Positions 9,907-20,720 are shown, counted from the stretch's first letter. The stretch: DNA of 64,000 nt from Trypanosoma brucei gambiense DAL972 (GCF_000210295.1 NC_026743.1:992001-1056000); one strand, 5' to 3'. The notes: a model not told the origin generated them from the sequence alone. Numbers and translations are program-made.

Positions 9907-11457
9907 CTAAAATTCCTCATCAAAACTAAGTCCTTTCGTGTGATTATCAATGAAACTTTGTATAAGTGGTACCTTCGAATTCTGAATCTGTCCTATTTTA
10001 CTTCGCCGTAATCCTTCACGCAGTTGTTCAAGACACGTCCCCATGCATTTCCCGCTACCTTTAAGAAATGCGGACCAATCTCCAGCACCCTTTAACACAT
10101 CGTTATTAAGTAGAATAAATGTGGGAATTATCTCTACTCCAAAGAACTTATATAATGGTTCCGCAAAGTCCATATCAGCCTTTACCACACATGCAAAACT
10201 GTGGGGAAATCCCTCCTTCATCATGGTTGGAAGAGAAGCAACAACTCGCATACACGGAGGGCACCATGATGCACCCATGTAAATAAAAGTGTGAGTTCCA
10301 GATGGGGTATCATTCCCCGGAGGGAAAAGCACAGTTTCACCAATTTTACGAAGCAGATGCTCCACCGTATACACGGGAGCAAGCAGTGAAAGGGAATGCA
10401 ACTGGTCAACAGTTTGAAGTTCCTTCACTACTAAGGGTTTCCCATACGGCGGAACCGATCCAACCTCAGATTGAATGGCCTCATATGAACCCATTGCAGT
10501 AATATCGCCATACTCATCCACCGGACCTCCTGCAACTCGCCACATCACCATGGAGGGAAGTGTTAATTCATGATGACAAATTTCATCTTTTGCAGATGAT
10601 TGGGCGGATGATGCGACGTTTTCAAATTCCACTTGCGCTCCAGCACTCGAGTGTTTGATCGAAAGGGATTGAGAAGGACCCTCCGCGGAGGGTGTTCCAT
10701 TCAATAAACTGTTAAGATCAAGAATTTTTGTTACTCTTTGAAGGATCACATCTCCGACGCGGTCAACAGATGCTGAATTCGGTGTAATTTGGGCGCCAGC
10801 ACCGGACCGTTCCGCGAGCGGAAGAGCACTAAGATCCAGGCAAAATATACGGCATGCGGAAAGTTTTTTCGTCACATTTCCCAGCATACCCTCTATTTCC
10901 TCTTTGTTGCTGTGAAGCACAACAAAGACAGTTTCGCCTGCACAAAGCTGCAGGAGCGGCGCCTTAGCCTGAGCCTCTAGTTCCACTGGAGGTGTGTGAA
11001 ATAATTCCTTCAGTTGCTGTAATGTGTGGAGTGTTGTGATTGCACCATCAACAGACGCGGTACTGTTAGTACATTCAGCGTGAAGCGAAGTTTTTTGTCC
11101 ATTAGAAACTGGAACGTCAGGTCGACTGTCCACACCGACTTGAAGCTTTCCACCAAGTTGCGCAGGACTTTTGAAAAGTTCACATACTTCCCCTTCGCAT
11201 TCATCATTACTATCATCATTTTGACTTCCAACCATGTTGCTGTTGTTGCTGACTGAACGTTTCATAGAACTTTGGGAGTTGAAGTCCACATCTCTCAGTA
11301 ATGTAGCGGTAACTCCTAAAGATTTATTGTCAGTTTCCGCCACAACAGTTCCGTTAAAAGATTTTTTTGATACGTTTCCTCCCGAGAAGGAACCTGCTAA
11401 TATCGGTTCTACGGCTGTTTCATGCTCACGAGGGCGCTTGGAAGAAGCACCTACCAT
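9907..11457 (-). CDS. Thioredoxin-fold protein with tryparedoxin-type WCPPC motif
   Basis: The 516-residue protein ends in a thioredoxin-like domain (about residues 385-480). It has the redox motif WCPPC at 398-402 and the cis-proline IPT segment about 40 residues later. WCPPC is the motif of tryparedoxins, which pass electrons from trypanothione to peroxiredoxins and ribonucleotide reductase. The usual tryparedoxin is about 145 residues, so this is a long multidomain relative. The first 100 residues are polar and probably disordered. The middle (about 150-290) has a strand-helix pattern (ETVFVVLHSNKEE, ACRIFCLDLS) that may be a second thioredoxin fold without the cysteine pair. The track reaches 11523, but an AG and T tract end just before the ATG at 11457, which fits the polar N-terminus better. 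Substrate unknown. Confidence 0.85.
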   Translation of the reverse strand: MVGASSKRPREHETAVEPILAGSFSGGNVSKKSFNGTVVAETDNKSLGVTATLLRDVDFNSQSSMKRSVSNNSNMVGSQNDDSNDECEGEVCELFKSPAQLGGKLQVGVDSRPDVPVSNGQKTSLHAECTNSTASVDGAITTLHTLQQLKELFHTPPVELEAQAKAPLLQLCAGETVFVVLHSNKEEIEGMLGNVTKKLSACRIFCLDLSALPLAERSGAGAQITPNSASVDRVGDVILQRVTKILDLNSLLNGTPSAEGPSQSLSIKHSSAGAQVEFENVASSAQSSAKDEICHHELTLPSMVMWRVAGGPVDEYGDITAMGSYEAIQSEVGSVPPYGKPLVVKELQTVDQLHSLSLLAPVYTVEHLLRKIGETVLFPPGNDTPSGTHTFIYMGASWCPPCMRVVASLPTMMKEGFPHSFACVVKADMDFAEPLYKFFGVEIIPTFILLNNDVLKGAGDWSAFLKGSGKCMGTCLEQLREGLRRSKIGQIQNSKVPLIQSFIDNHTKGLSFDEEF

Positions 11458-11460
11458 GTT

Positions 11461-11485
11461 CTCAATGAAATAATGGATTATTTTT
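11461..11485 (-). promoter_or_regulatory. Predicted trans-splice acceptor of the thioredoxin-like gene
   Basis: After minus-strand T-rich tracts (about 11468-11560) the first AG is at 11462-11461, leaving a leader of only 3 bases before the ATG at 11457. If the true acceptor lies elsewhere, the start could shift. Confidence 0.35.
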
Positions 11486-12113
11486 TTAAAAAAAAAAGAC
11501 AAAAAATGTGGCGGCACACACAACAGGGAGGGGAAAAAAAAAAGAAGTGACAGTTTATAACTCCTTATTTGAGTCCTAATCTTTACCGAATGTTGCCAAC
11601 CTTTGTGTTTGCCTTTTCTTACGTGTACAACAAACAGAATATATATATATATATATGTATATGTATGATTATATATGAATGTAAATTTATGTATTGCGGT
11701 TTTTTTTTAAAAAAATATATATATATCTATATGATCAATCCACACGAAGAAGAGAATATAAAATATGTGAAGTGTGAAAGTAAATGAATACATACACAAA
11801 TAAAACACACAACAGGCATCTTTCTGCTTTATGATTACCCAAACGCATAGAAATACGCGTCAATGAAACAAAGAATAATACAGCTTTGAAGTAGTCGTTC
11901 AGGTACATTAAAATATATATATATATATTGATAGGGAAAAAGCATATGGAAATGGGAGAATACCATGAAGTCACGCAAATGCTTCAAATCTCACGGTATC
12001 ATCGTCACTCCATACATGCATCACTTTCTTTTCCCCCTTTTTTTTTTAAACAAGAAACAAGTCAATAAATAATTCAGTTGATTGTAAGTTAACTCTCCAT
12101 AACCTTCCACAGA

Positions 12114-12114
<1 letters not shown>

Positions 12115-12147
<33 letters not shown>
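12115..12147. repeat. (AT)n microsatellite
   Basis: About 16 AT units in non-coding sequence. It creates an apparent YIYIYI peptide in a short false frame. Confidence 0.9.
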
Positions 12148-12149
<2 letters not shown>

Positions 12150-13049
12150 CACGTAGATATATAAAGATGGCGTCTGCTTCGCTCTTCCTTTCTTCAATTG
12201 CCTTCGACTTCGGCGTGTTGTTGGACATTCACGGCATTTGAGTCCTCTACTCCAACACCAGTGCAATAATAATTTTTAAGAAAAAAATCAATTAAGTTAA
12301 ATTAAAGTCACCAAAACGAATTTTTGTTAACAGATGGGGAAAAAACAAACACTTTTGCGGCACAAAAAGGCAGAGTTGATGCTTCATTATAATTTTCCGT
12401 GCACGGACACTAAGTTCAAGAACACTGTCCAATATTTCTGATAGCTTCCTTTTGTTTAATATAATATATATTAATAAATAAATAAATAAATATATATATA
12501 TATATGCATCCTAACTTTCTAAACGTAGGAAACCCACTTTTTTTTTTGCTTATTTTTGTGATGTTTATCTTTGATTACAGAACGTTAGTTGTACTGCCTT
12601 AAGTAATGAAAGGGAGAAGAACAAAAAACAAAAAAGAAAAGAATTGAAAATTAAGTTTAGTAGTTTAGAGATGTATCAAAATAATTTTTTTAAAAAAGTT
12701 GAGAAGTGTTTGAGAAACCGCCAGTCACGTTATCATTTTTAAGTGATCTGATACGATTTCTTCCTTCAGCGTGTTCATCTTTTTTTTGTTTTTTTTTTGT
12801 GGACGTTTGGGTGTTTGTATTTGTTGTTCTCTCCTCTCCTGTTCTCTCAGGCTACAAATCTCAATACATTCTCAGTCGTAACAGTAACAAGGCAGGAAAA
12901 AAAAAATTCAAAGAAGAGAAATGATTAAAAAAAAAAAAAATAAGCACACTCACACACAAGGATTGGAGATGGGGGAAAAGAAAAAAAAGAGAAGAAGTAA
13001 TGCGACACGAGATGACATGAAAAGATGAGAGAACAAACAACCACCCGAC

Positions 13050-14960
13050 TCTGCAGGAACAAAATCACAACATCACCTTACGCTTACTCACTATCCCTTA
13101 GCAATTCCTTTTTCACTTTCTTTCCTTCCCTTTTTCTGTGTATTTTTTCTTTTTTTTTTTTTTCCTTCTCGTTCCTATTCTTTTTTACTTTTCCTCCACA
13201 TCTTTTTTGTTTTTTTTTAATTTTTCTACACCCACTTTTTTTTTTGTTGTTGTTACCTTCCTTCTCATTTTTGTTCGTATTTTTTTTTTTAAAGTATTAA
13301 GTAAACCAACCTCCCTCATTTCATCTTCATCATTCCCTTCTTCCCTCATAAAAATAAAAAGCAAAAAAAAAAAAAAGAAAGAAAACCCCCCCCCAAAAAA
13401 AAAGGAAGAAAGAAAAAAAAAGAAAAGAAAAAAAAGAAACAAACACATAAAGAAACCCAGGGGTAACACTGGAGGTCCCGGGTACTTCCTTATTCTTTTT
13501 TTTTTCTTTACTCTTCTTGTTCTTGTTCTTGTTGTCGTATTTCATTTCGGTTACCGTTTCTTTTTTTTTTTGCATGTTTGTGTGGTTTCTCGTTCCCTTT
13601 TCTTTCTTTTTTTTCTTTCCTTCTTTTTTTTTTCCTTGCTTCATTGTTTCCTTCTTTTTTTTTCTTTTCTCTCTCTCTCTCTGATATTTCTTCTTCTTTT
13701 GTTGTTGTTTTCCTCCTTTTCGTATGTTTTCTTCTTCCTTTTTTTTTCTTCCCCCTTTTTAGAAAGAAAAAAACACACACACACACATATACACACTCAC
13801 GTACACACACACACAAAAAGAAAAAAGAAAAAAAAACAACTTCTTTTTCCCTTTTTTTTTTTCGCCTTCTCCTCCACCTTTTCATGTACTCATTTCTCTA
13901 CTGATGCGCATGCGCTTGTACACACACACAAAATATATATATATATATATAAATATATATATAAATGTATGTGTGTATGTAAATATATGTGTGTATGTGT
14001 TTTCAATTGTTATTAGTGGCGTGTTGGTGTTAGTGTTGGTGCTGCTGATAGAATGTCTCCTCTTCTTTTATTCCTTTTTTTTTCCTTCTTTTCGTTTCTT
14101 ATTTTATTTATTTTTTTCTTTCTCCCTCGCCATCTTTATGTACTTTTTTCTTTTCCTTTTCCTGAACATCGCTCTTTTTCAATTTGAATTTCACTTGTTC
14201 AGGTATTTGGTCACTGAAACACTTTTTTTTTCCTATTTTACTCTTTCTTTTTTCTTCTTCGCATGTTGATATATTTTTATGTTATTCTCCTCTCGTACTC
14301 CTAATTTTTATTTTGTTTATCACAGAACCGGACTTTCCCTTTTTGTGTGCGTGTGATTTTTTCTTTTTTTTTCTTATTTATTTATATATTTACTTCCTTT
14401 CCCTTTTTCGCTTTTTCTCCTTGCTTTGTTTTTACATTTTTTTTCCTTTTTTTTTTAGTTTTCTCAAACCCCCTCTTCCGTCCTCATTTTTGCTCTCAAT
14501 ACATTTGGCTCGTTTCTTTGTTTTTTTTTTTGGGGGGGGGGGAAATTATTTTTTAAATTCCCTTTTTTTTTTTTTTACTGTTTTGTTTTGTGTTATTTCG
14601 GCAGGATTATTCTTTCCCTTTTTCTTTTTTGCCTCACTCTCTTTTTTTTTCTTTTATTCCCTTAAATCCCATTACCTCTTTTTTCTTTTTTTAAATGCGA
14701 ATGTACAAAAAATATTCCACACCCATCTTCTATGAGGGGAAAGAAAAAAAAAATTAACTCTTCATTGATTTCCTCACGTATTCCCGTTTGTTGAGAGCGT
14801 CGTTCCCTTTTCTTTTCTTTTCTTTTCTTTTTTTTAAATTATTTATTTCCTTTTATTTATTTATTTCCCCACACCCTCCCTCCCTCCCTCCCTCCCTCTT
14901 TTATTCGTTCCTCTCCAATCCACTTTTTCCTCTTTCTCTTCTTTGCTCCGCTGCTTCATC
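13050..14960. repeat. Pyrimidine-rich low-complexity block
   Basis: About 1.9 kb of T/C runs on the plus strand with few purines, broken by short CA and AT runs (about 13770-13815 and 13921-14000). It gives long phenylalanine/leucine/serine false frames. Confidence 0.85.
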
Positions 14961-15332
14961 CCTCCCATTCACTCGCAAATTCCGACACGACACTCATAAA
15001 GTTAAAAAGCATGTGAGTGGGTTTTTAAAGAGAAATTAAAAAAGAAAAACGTAGAAAAGAGAAAAAAGAAAAAAAAATCCAACCAAATACTCAAACGGAA
15101 ATTTTAAAGAAAAAAAATACACAAGCGGAGACAACAATGACGACATAAAGAGGAAATGAAGTAGAAGGAGGCACGAAGTAAAGCATGAGAGCGGGGAAGG
15201 GGAAGGGGGGAAAGAAAAAAAAAACAAAACAGTATGAAACAAACAACTTTAACACCAAGACACGTAGACCGAAACACAAACAGACAAGCACAAACACAAA
15301 CACACATATAAACATAAACATACACATACACA

Positions 15333-15368
<36 letters not shown>

Positions 15369-15462
15369 CAGGCGGAAAAAGAAAAACAAAACACATAAGA
15401 TAGGCACAAACACGTACACCGGAAGCACATGAAATGAGTCCATACAGGAAAAGGGGATGAGA

Positions 15463-15463
<1 letters not shown>

Positions 15464-15497
<34 letters not shown>
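15464..15497 (-). repeat. (CA)17 run directly after the DHH1 stop codon
   Basis: On the minus strand the stop TAA (15503-15501) is followed by TAC and then an uninterrupted CA run of about 17 units. It is therefore part of the DHH1 3' UTR. Confidence 0.92.
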
Positions 15498-15498
<1 letters not shown>

Positions 15499-15500
15499 TA

Positions 15501-16721
15501 TTACGCGGTGTACAGCTCAGGATCGACTTCAGCAGGGATCGGTTTGATTTCCGTGTCGAGTTCCTGCTCAATGCGATAGACATTATGGCGGTCTTCATAA
15601 GTCACGAAGTTAATGGCGAGTCCCAAGTGACCGAAACGGCCAGATCGGCCAATGCGGTGAAGGTAAGTCTCCGCGTATTTGGGGAAGTCGAAGTTGATCA
15701 CCACATTCACAGCCTGAATGTCGATACCGCGAGTAATCAAATCAGAGCAAACCAGGTTACGGCAGTGGCCCTCACGAAAGTCGTGAAAGACACGGTTTCG
15801 ATGTTGCTGCTGCATGCGCGCATGAATGTAGTAGCAGCTATACCCAAGCTGAGTGATTTTCTTTGCCAGTAATTCCACACGGTTGACACTATTGCAGAAA
15901 ATAATAGATTGGTTGATCTGCAGACGGTTGAAAAGTGTGTTAAGGCAGTGAATTTTTTGTCGCTCTTCGACGAATGCGTAGTACTGTGTCACACCACGCA
16001 GCGTCAGCTCCTCCATGAGATTGATTTCGTAAGGGTTGCGCAGATACTTGTCCGCAAAGTCCTTGACTGTGACGGGGAACGTAGCTGAAAAGAGCAACGA
16101 CTGACGACCTTTGGGTAAGAAACCGTAGAGATCCCTCATAAGACTCGTGAACTCCTGCGACAAGAGCTTGTCAGCCTCGTCAAGAACAATAATACGGCAG
16201 TGGTCGAGTTTCGCCGTCCCTTTACTAGCGAGATCCACCGCACGCCCAGGTGTGGCCACAAGCACGTGCACCACACTCTGCAGGCGCAAAATATCATCAC
16301 GGAGTGTTGTTCCACCAGTTGTGACCATAACCTCCAACCCGGTGATGTGCTTGCCAAGCTCTTTTGTCACCTGAGCCGTCTGTAGCGCGAGTTCGCGAGT
16401 GGGAACCATGAGGAGCGCCTGGATATGAGGCAACTGCGTGTCGACCTTCTCCAATACGGGAATGACGAAGGAAGCCGTTTTTCCCGTGCCGTTTTTGGCA
16501 CGTGCTAGCACATCTTTTCCCTGCAGGGCCACAGGAATGGCCTCCTCCTGCACCGGACTGGGCCGTTCGAAGCCCTTCTCGAAGATACCCATCTGGAGCT
16601 CACGTCGGAGCCCATACTCCTCAAAGGTAACATTACGCCGAGACTCCACGTCTTCTGTCTTCTTTCGCACATCTTTAGTTGGCGCTTTCAAACCTTCCCT
16701 CCAATCATCATCGGTTACCAT
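15501..16721 (-). CDS. DHH1: ATP-dependent DEAD-box RNA helicase DHH1 (DDX6/Rck family)
   Basis: This 406-residue protein has all core helicase motifs: Walker A AKNGTGKT at 75-82, PTRELA at 107-112, DEAD at 181-184, SAT at 212-214, and the HRIGRSGR motif at 355-362. The opening [28 protein letters not shown] and the segment around [10 protein letters not shown] are typical of DDX6/Dhh1 rather than eIF4A. DHH1 represses translation and promotes mRNA decay in P-bodies. In trypanosomes it also affects developmentally regulated transcripts (known for the family). The frame is open to 16826, but the family length and start match the ATG at 16721. A polypyrimidine tract and AG at about 17001 predict a leader near 280 bases. 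Confidence 0.97.
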   Translation of the reverse strand: MVTDDDWREGLKAPTKDVRKKTEDVESRRNVTFEEYGLRRELQMGIFEKGFERPSPVQEEAIPVALQGKDVLARAKNGTGKTASFVIPVLEKVDTQLPHIQALLMVPTRELALQTAQVTKELGKHITGLEVMVTTGGTTLRDDILRLQSVVHVLVATPGRAVDLASKGTAKLDHCRIIVLDEADKLLSQEFTSLMRDLYGFLPKGRQSLLFSATFPVTVKDFADKYLRNPYEINLMEELTLRGVTQYYAFVEERQKIHCLNTLFNRLQINQSIIFCNSVNRVELLAKKITQLGYSCYYIHARMQQQHRNRVFHDFREGHCRNLVCSDLITRGIDIQAVNVVINFDFPKYAETYLHRIGRSGRFGHLGLAINFVTYEDRHNVYRIEQELDTEIKPIPAEVDPELYTA

Positions 16722-17331
16722 CGTATTCGTTGCTGTTGTTAGGTTGGGATGTATTATTCTCTGTGGGGGTGTATACGCGACTGTGGGCGTATGTTGTGTG
16801 ATATTCTTGTATGGAGACTGCTTCACTTCCCCACACTTTTCACTTTTTGTTGCCGATTGTTTGTTTCGGTATGCAAATCCTTCTTCGCAGTGTATGCTTT
16901 TGCTTCCCTTACTTGTACTCTTCCCTGTCGCTTTCCTGCTTTTACCCCTTTGTATATATCTGCTGTCTACAACTATTTTTCTTCCCTTCTTATAGTAGAC
17001 CTAGTGATGCACACCATAGGAAGCAAAAAGGGGGAAGAAAACAACAGTAGGATCATAAATATTGATGCAGTTCATCAGCTACAAGGTGAAACGCGCCGTG
17101 TGAGTGAGTGGCACTTTAAAATTAATAGTTATGTATGTGTGCCCGCACGTACACATGGGGAAAAGCTAAACAAACTGGTCGGAAGACGAGATGACAAAAA
17201 AAAATAAGGAACTTCGCTCCATAGTAAATGAATAGGTTAGAAAACATACGAACACAAATAGCATTACAGGTAACATAAAATATCCTAAAAAAAACGCCGG
17301 TAGCGCACACAATTGCCCTTCCCCGAGTCCA
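16722..17331. other. Spacer between AUH and DHH1
   Basis: It contains the DHH1 leader and splice signal and the AUH 3' UTR. No further gene is seen. Confidence 0.6.
17001..17050 (-). promoter_or_regulatory. Predicted trans-splice acceptor of DHH1
   Basis: The minus strand has TTTTCTTCCCCCTTTTTGCTT, then the next AG at 17002-17001 after ATCACT. The implied 5' UTR of about 279 bases is long and contains the upstream in-frame codons that extend the open frame. Confidence 0.45.
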
Positions 17332-18165
17332 TCATTTACCAACATATCTGGGTGGTCGCTTCTCCGCAAAAGCCTGCAGTCCCTCCATGCGGTCTTGTGT
17401 CTCCATCAGCGATTGGCTTAATCTCAACTCACCGTCCAATGCCTCGTCACGTGGCCGCCCAAACCCACCGCGCACCGCCGCCTTTGCAGCTGCTACGGCA
17501 ACCGGGCCGTTGCGTGCTATTCGGCCAGCTACCGCCAGTGCAGCTTCCGAGGCACCACCAGCAGGCACTAATTCAGTAACGAGACCAAGGCGCTGCGCCC
17601 GCTCCGCAGGTACGACATCAGCTGTTAAAATCAACTGCAAGGCATTACTAAGCCCCATCACAAGTGGTGCCCGGTACGTTCCACCAGCTCCAGGAATAAT
17701 GGCGAGGCCCGTTTCCGGTAACCCGAAACGTGCACCCGCTCCAGCAATGCGAATGTCTGTACACAATGCCAACTCGCAGCCACCACCCAGAGCCGCTCCT
17801 TCAATTGCACTTATTGTTGGCTGAGATAGGTCCTCCAGTGCAGTAAGGGTGTCGCGCTGCTCCTCCACATACGCACGGGACTCCACTAAAGTCATACCAC
17901 GTCGCTCCTTAAGATCAGCCCCTGCGCAGAAAACCCCGTCAACACGGCTCTCCACAATGACACAGCGAATCTGGTTTTCAGGGTTGCGGCAGTAACAAAT
18001 ACACTCCTTTAGCTCACTCAGAAGCTGTCGACCAATGGCGTTCTTACGAGCGGGTCTGTTGAGTCCAATGAGACCGATATGCTCACCTACACGCGTGAGG
18101 GAGCACTCACCATCACGAACAACCTGTGCGACTGCACCCGCAAGCAAAACCGGACAACGGCGCAT
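17332..18165 (-). CDS. AUH: Enoyl-CoA hydratase family, methylglutaconyl-CoA hydratase (AUH) type
   Basis: The 277-residue crotonase-fold protein has the oxyanion-hole segment CAGADLKER (80-88) and the GGGCELAL block with catalytic Glu131. Its second catalytic Glu151 is in GLPETGLAIIPGAGGT. The ADLKER signature is the form seen in human AUH and bacterial methylglutaconyl-CoA hydratases, which act in leucine breakdown. The N-terminus (MRRCPVLLAG...) is short, with arginines and small residues, and could be a mitochondrial presequence. It ends in a basic helix (FAEKRPPRYVGK). The start at 18165 is the first ATG, and the minus-strand sequence just upstream has a T-rich run and an AG. Both acid residues are present, so an active enzyme is expected; exact substrate is inferred from similarity. 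Confidence 0.9.
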   Translation of the reverse strand: MRRCPVLLAGAVAQVVRDGECSLTRVGEHIGLIGLNRPARKNAIGRQLLSELKECICYCRNPENQIRCVIVESRVDGVFCAGADLKERRGMTLVESRAYVEEQRDTLTALEDLSQPTISAIEGAALGGGCELALCTDIRIAGAGARFGLPETGLAIIPGAGGTYRAPLVMGLSNALQLILTADVVPAERAQRLGLVTELVPAGGASEAALAVAGRIARNGPVAVAAAKAAVRGGFGRPRDEALDGELRLSQSLMETQDRMEGLQAFAEKRPPRYVGK

Positions 18166-18671
18166 GGCTCCGAAGTTTCGACAAACAAAAGTGGATATCG
18201 TTTCGTCACTTAACTTTCTTTTATAATTTTATTCAAAGGACAAATGAACCACACACTACTCCAAGAAATCTCCACTAAACCCGTCTCTCCAACTCTCCTC
18301 TCCCTTCCTTGAATCACTGCCTATAGGTCGACGTATTATCGATGTTCCTCACTTCCCTCACAGTCAGATGTTGTCTACCTAGTCCTAACGGTAAAAGCGC
18401 AGGCAAACAAGGAAAACAGGAAAGGGGGAGAAACCTGTTGAAAACACAACGAGCACGGGGGACTATATAGGAGCGACGAGCACGCCTTCCAGCTCATGTG
18501 CCGCTAGTCCGCACCGTTAATGAACCAGAGTTTTTTTTTGGGGGGGAGGAGGAAGAGAGAATATGTGCTATTCTTCCAACTCCCCCCCCCATTTAGTGTA
18601 ATCTCCTCAACGGGAAACGGGATTGTGACAGCAGTTCGTTAAAATTACACCGTCAAAACACTTAGATCGCA
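18166..18671. other. Spacer between the M29-like gene and AUH
   Basis: Half a kilobase without a coding frame. It includes a T8/G7 homopolymer junction near 18532-18548 and a C run near 18584. Confidence 0.55.
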
Positions 18672-20720
18672 TTATCCAGCAAATGCAGCCGGTGCCGCCG
18701 AGCTGCCTACAAGACCTTTGGTGAAGTCCACGGTAAAGTCACCCATCTCAAGTCGAGCTGCGTCCAAGAACACATCAATATGGTACTTCCCCGCTCTTCG
18801 CTTCAACACTGGCCCATCCACACTAACAGCCACACTACCGTCCGCATTCCTCTTTGATGATTGCTTCACGAAAAGTGGATGGCGCTGGCCAAGCGAGAGA
18901 TGCACACCGAACTGGCGCTCGAAGGCCGTCACATCACTCACCACACGATCTCTCCCAAGGTAGGGGCTAAGGCCGATACCCAACTCACGCACATAACAAC
19001 TTCCCTCCGTCTGACGCACAAGTTCAATAAGTTCAACCAACTCGTCAGGGGCATCGGGAGAAATATCGGTGACGACACCTTTCACAATCGTCAGTGTCGC
19101 GGGTTTCGGTTGAGCCATCGTCACTGCCTTGGATAAACTAGGGTATGCAAAGACATCGCAGGTACCGTTTAGTTTACTAAGGTCGAACGATTCACTTATA
19201 ACCTCACCAACAGGAAACGTCCCACCAATGCTACTGCCAACACACGCACCTGCGACGTTACTTCCATCAGTGCCACTAGCGCGAACAACATCCTCCTCAC
19301 ATGAATGAGAGAGACCACACTTTGTCGAGTCTTTCGCGCCCTTCAACTTTAGCATTGCCAAATACTCCTTTTTCTTTAAGCGTCCATGTCTCCCAGTATC
19401 ACCCACGCCATCCATTGGAAGCAGGGTAGCAGCAGCGGCTTCCTCCGCCCCCGCGGTGGCCACATTCTCCCCTTGGTTTGAAGGTTCTGCATGGTGCACA
19501 GCAAAGCGTAGACGATGATTTTGTACCATGTTACGCTCCGACGCGTGAGCGGCAGCATAATAACCGGTATTTAGCAAGCAATCCTCCATCCCCCCATCGT
19601 AGGTGAGTACCTGGCCAGTACAACAAATAATGCGAAGTGGGGCTCCGGGGCCAGTGATGAAACTTGTTTCCGGGACAACGGAGCCGTCAGTACCGCCGTC
19701 TCCTTCACCATCGAGTGCTCTCCCCTTCCACGTGAGTACACCTGAACTGTACAAAGACCAAAGACCTTCATTCGACAACGCCGACTGAAATGATGCTGGT
19801 GGCACCACCTGCAGTGGCCGGCAGTCATTCCCTTCCCCATTCTCTTCCTTCCTGCTAATCTTCCGGGACCAGCTCCAGACGTCAATGGAATCAGCTATGG
19901 CCCGACCAATAGCCTCAGCCACATCCGGTTTGAAGGAACATGACCGCATGTAATGCACAAGTTCGTCGTTATCCAAGCAACAATTTGTGTCATCCGAGAT
20001 GCTATCGCCGTCGCACTTGCTGGCTAAGACATCATCTGCTGAGGCACTCATTATCTCCAAGTGATTATGCTCAGCCACACGTAGGCCCATGTTGAAAAGA
20101 TCAAGCCGCAGACGGTATTTATCCAGTTCATTTTGGAAGGCGTTGCGCTGAATAAGAATACAACCAAGTAACTCACGATCCGATCCGTTGCACAACCTCT
20201 CAAAGAGTGGATCCTCCCACTCCATTTCGCCCCGCTCCTCAGGTGTCAACAACCATGACAGAGAGTCAAACATTTGCCTCATCTTCTCCCGCGCCTTCAC
20301 ACTGCCGTCAGCATCACCAGTCACACTTTCAGAAGAAGCTTTATCAGATGGGTGACCACACAGCCTAAGAAAAGCCTGCAAGGTTCGCACATCATCCAAA
20401 AAACGGTCAGCTTTGAAAGGTAACACGCCATACGTAACCCTCCAGTTGCTTTTGAACCCCTTAGAAAAGCACGGAGTTTTAGCTGAAGAATGGAGACCGA
20501 CGCGAAGTGGCCCAACAATATTCGGTGCCTCAGGCGCCTCTCCGTTGAAGCGATTCAGTTCCTGAATGTACCCCTCCAGTAGAACTTTCTGTAGAGTACA
20601 TGGAGTGTGGTCCACTACAAGTAGCACATGTGGGGTAGCACCCTGAAATGCGTCTATGCGGAGACTCTGCCACAGAATTGTATTAGCACAGGTTCGTGCC
20701 GCCTGAAGTGCTGATGACAT
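18672..20720 (-). CDS. Protein with M29-aminopeptidase-like C-terminal domain
   Basis: No close family came to mind for the whole 682-residue protein. The last 185 residues follow the pattern of M29 metallo-aminopeptidases (AmpS/AmpT). There is FPVGEV (Glu506) where the family has (I)PTGEV, a glycine-containing strand TLTIVKGVVTDIS, then RELGIGLSP (Glu579), GVHLSLG (His607) and YHIDVFLD (His647, Asp649). These positions match the Glu, Glu, His, His-x-Asp metal ligands of M29. The start (ILWQSLRIDAF... HVLLVVD) also resembles the family's N-terminal sheet. A long insert (about 100-480) rich in acidic and Gly/Ser residues separates the two, making it much larger than the usual 400 residues. Peptidase activity is an inference; a non-enzymatic relative is possible. 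Confidence 0.75.
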   Translation of the reverse strand: MSSALQAARTCANTILWQSLRIDAFQGATPHVLLVVDHTPCTLQKVLLEGYIQELNRFNGEAPEAPNIVGPLRVGLHSSAKTPCFSKGFKSNWRVTYGVLPFKADRFLDDVRTLQAFLRLCGHPSDKASSESVTGDADGSVKAREKMRQMFDSLSWLLTPEERGEMEWEDPLFERLCNGSDRELLGCILIQRNAFQNELDKYRLRLDLFNMGLRVAEHNHLEIMSASADDVLASKCDGDSISDDTNCCLDNDELVHYMRSCSFKPDVAEAIGRAIADSIDVWSWSRKISRKEENGEGNDCRPLQVVPPASFQSALSNEGLWSLYSSGVLTWKGRALDGEGDGGTDGSVVPETSFITGPGAPLRIICCTGQVLTYDGGMEDCLLNTGYYAAAHASERNMVQNHRLRFAVHHAEPSNQGENVATAGAEEAAAATLLPMDGVGDTGRHGRLKKKEYLAMLKLKGAKDSTKCGLSHSCEEDVVRASGTDGSNVAGACVGSSIGGTFPVGEVISESFDLSKLNGTCDVFAYPSLSKAVTMAQPKPATLTIVKGVVTDISPDAPDELVELIELVRQTEGSCYVRELGIGLSPYLGRDRVVSDVTAFERQFGVHLSLGQRHPLFVKQSSKRNADGSVAVSVDGPVLKRRAGKYHIDVFLDAARLEMGDFTVDFTKGLVGSSAAPAAFAG

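Larger units (their letters stand above)
11458..15500. other. 4.0 kb gene-free spacer behind DHH1, with a 1.9 kb pyrimidine-rich block
   Basis: No credible gene is found on either strand. From about 13.05 to 14.95 kb the plus strand is almost entirely T and C, so any transcript of this unit would be purine-rich there. Flanks at 12.9-13.0 and 15.0-15.45 kb have the opposite bias. AT runs occur near 11640, 12115-12147, 13935 and 15337-15363. A G10 run lies near 14531. The stretch presumably contains the DHH1 3' UTR, whose length cannot be read from sequence alone. Confidence 0.6.

Noticed and set aside
13138..14016. 292-residue plus-strand frame rich in Phe, Leu and Ser, with others nearby up to 14735
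   Set aside because: Produced by T/C homopolymers; no conserved motif and wrong direction for the unit.
16722..16826. 35-codon extension of DHH1
   Set aside because: Not in the family; the 406-residue form fits DHH1. These codons belong to the leader.
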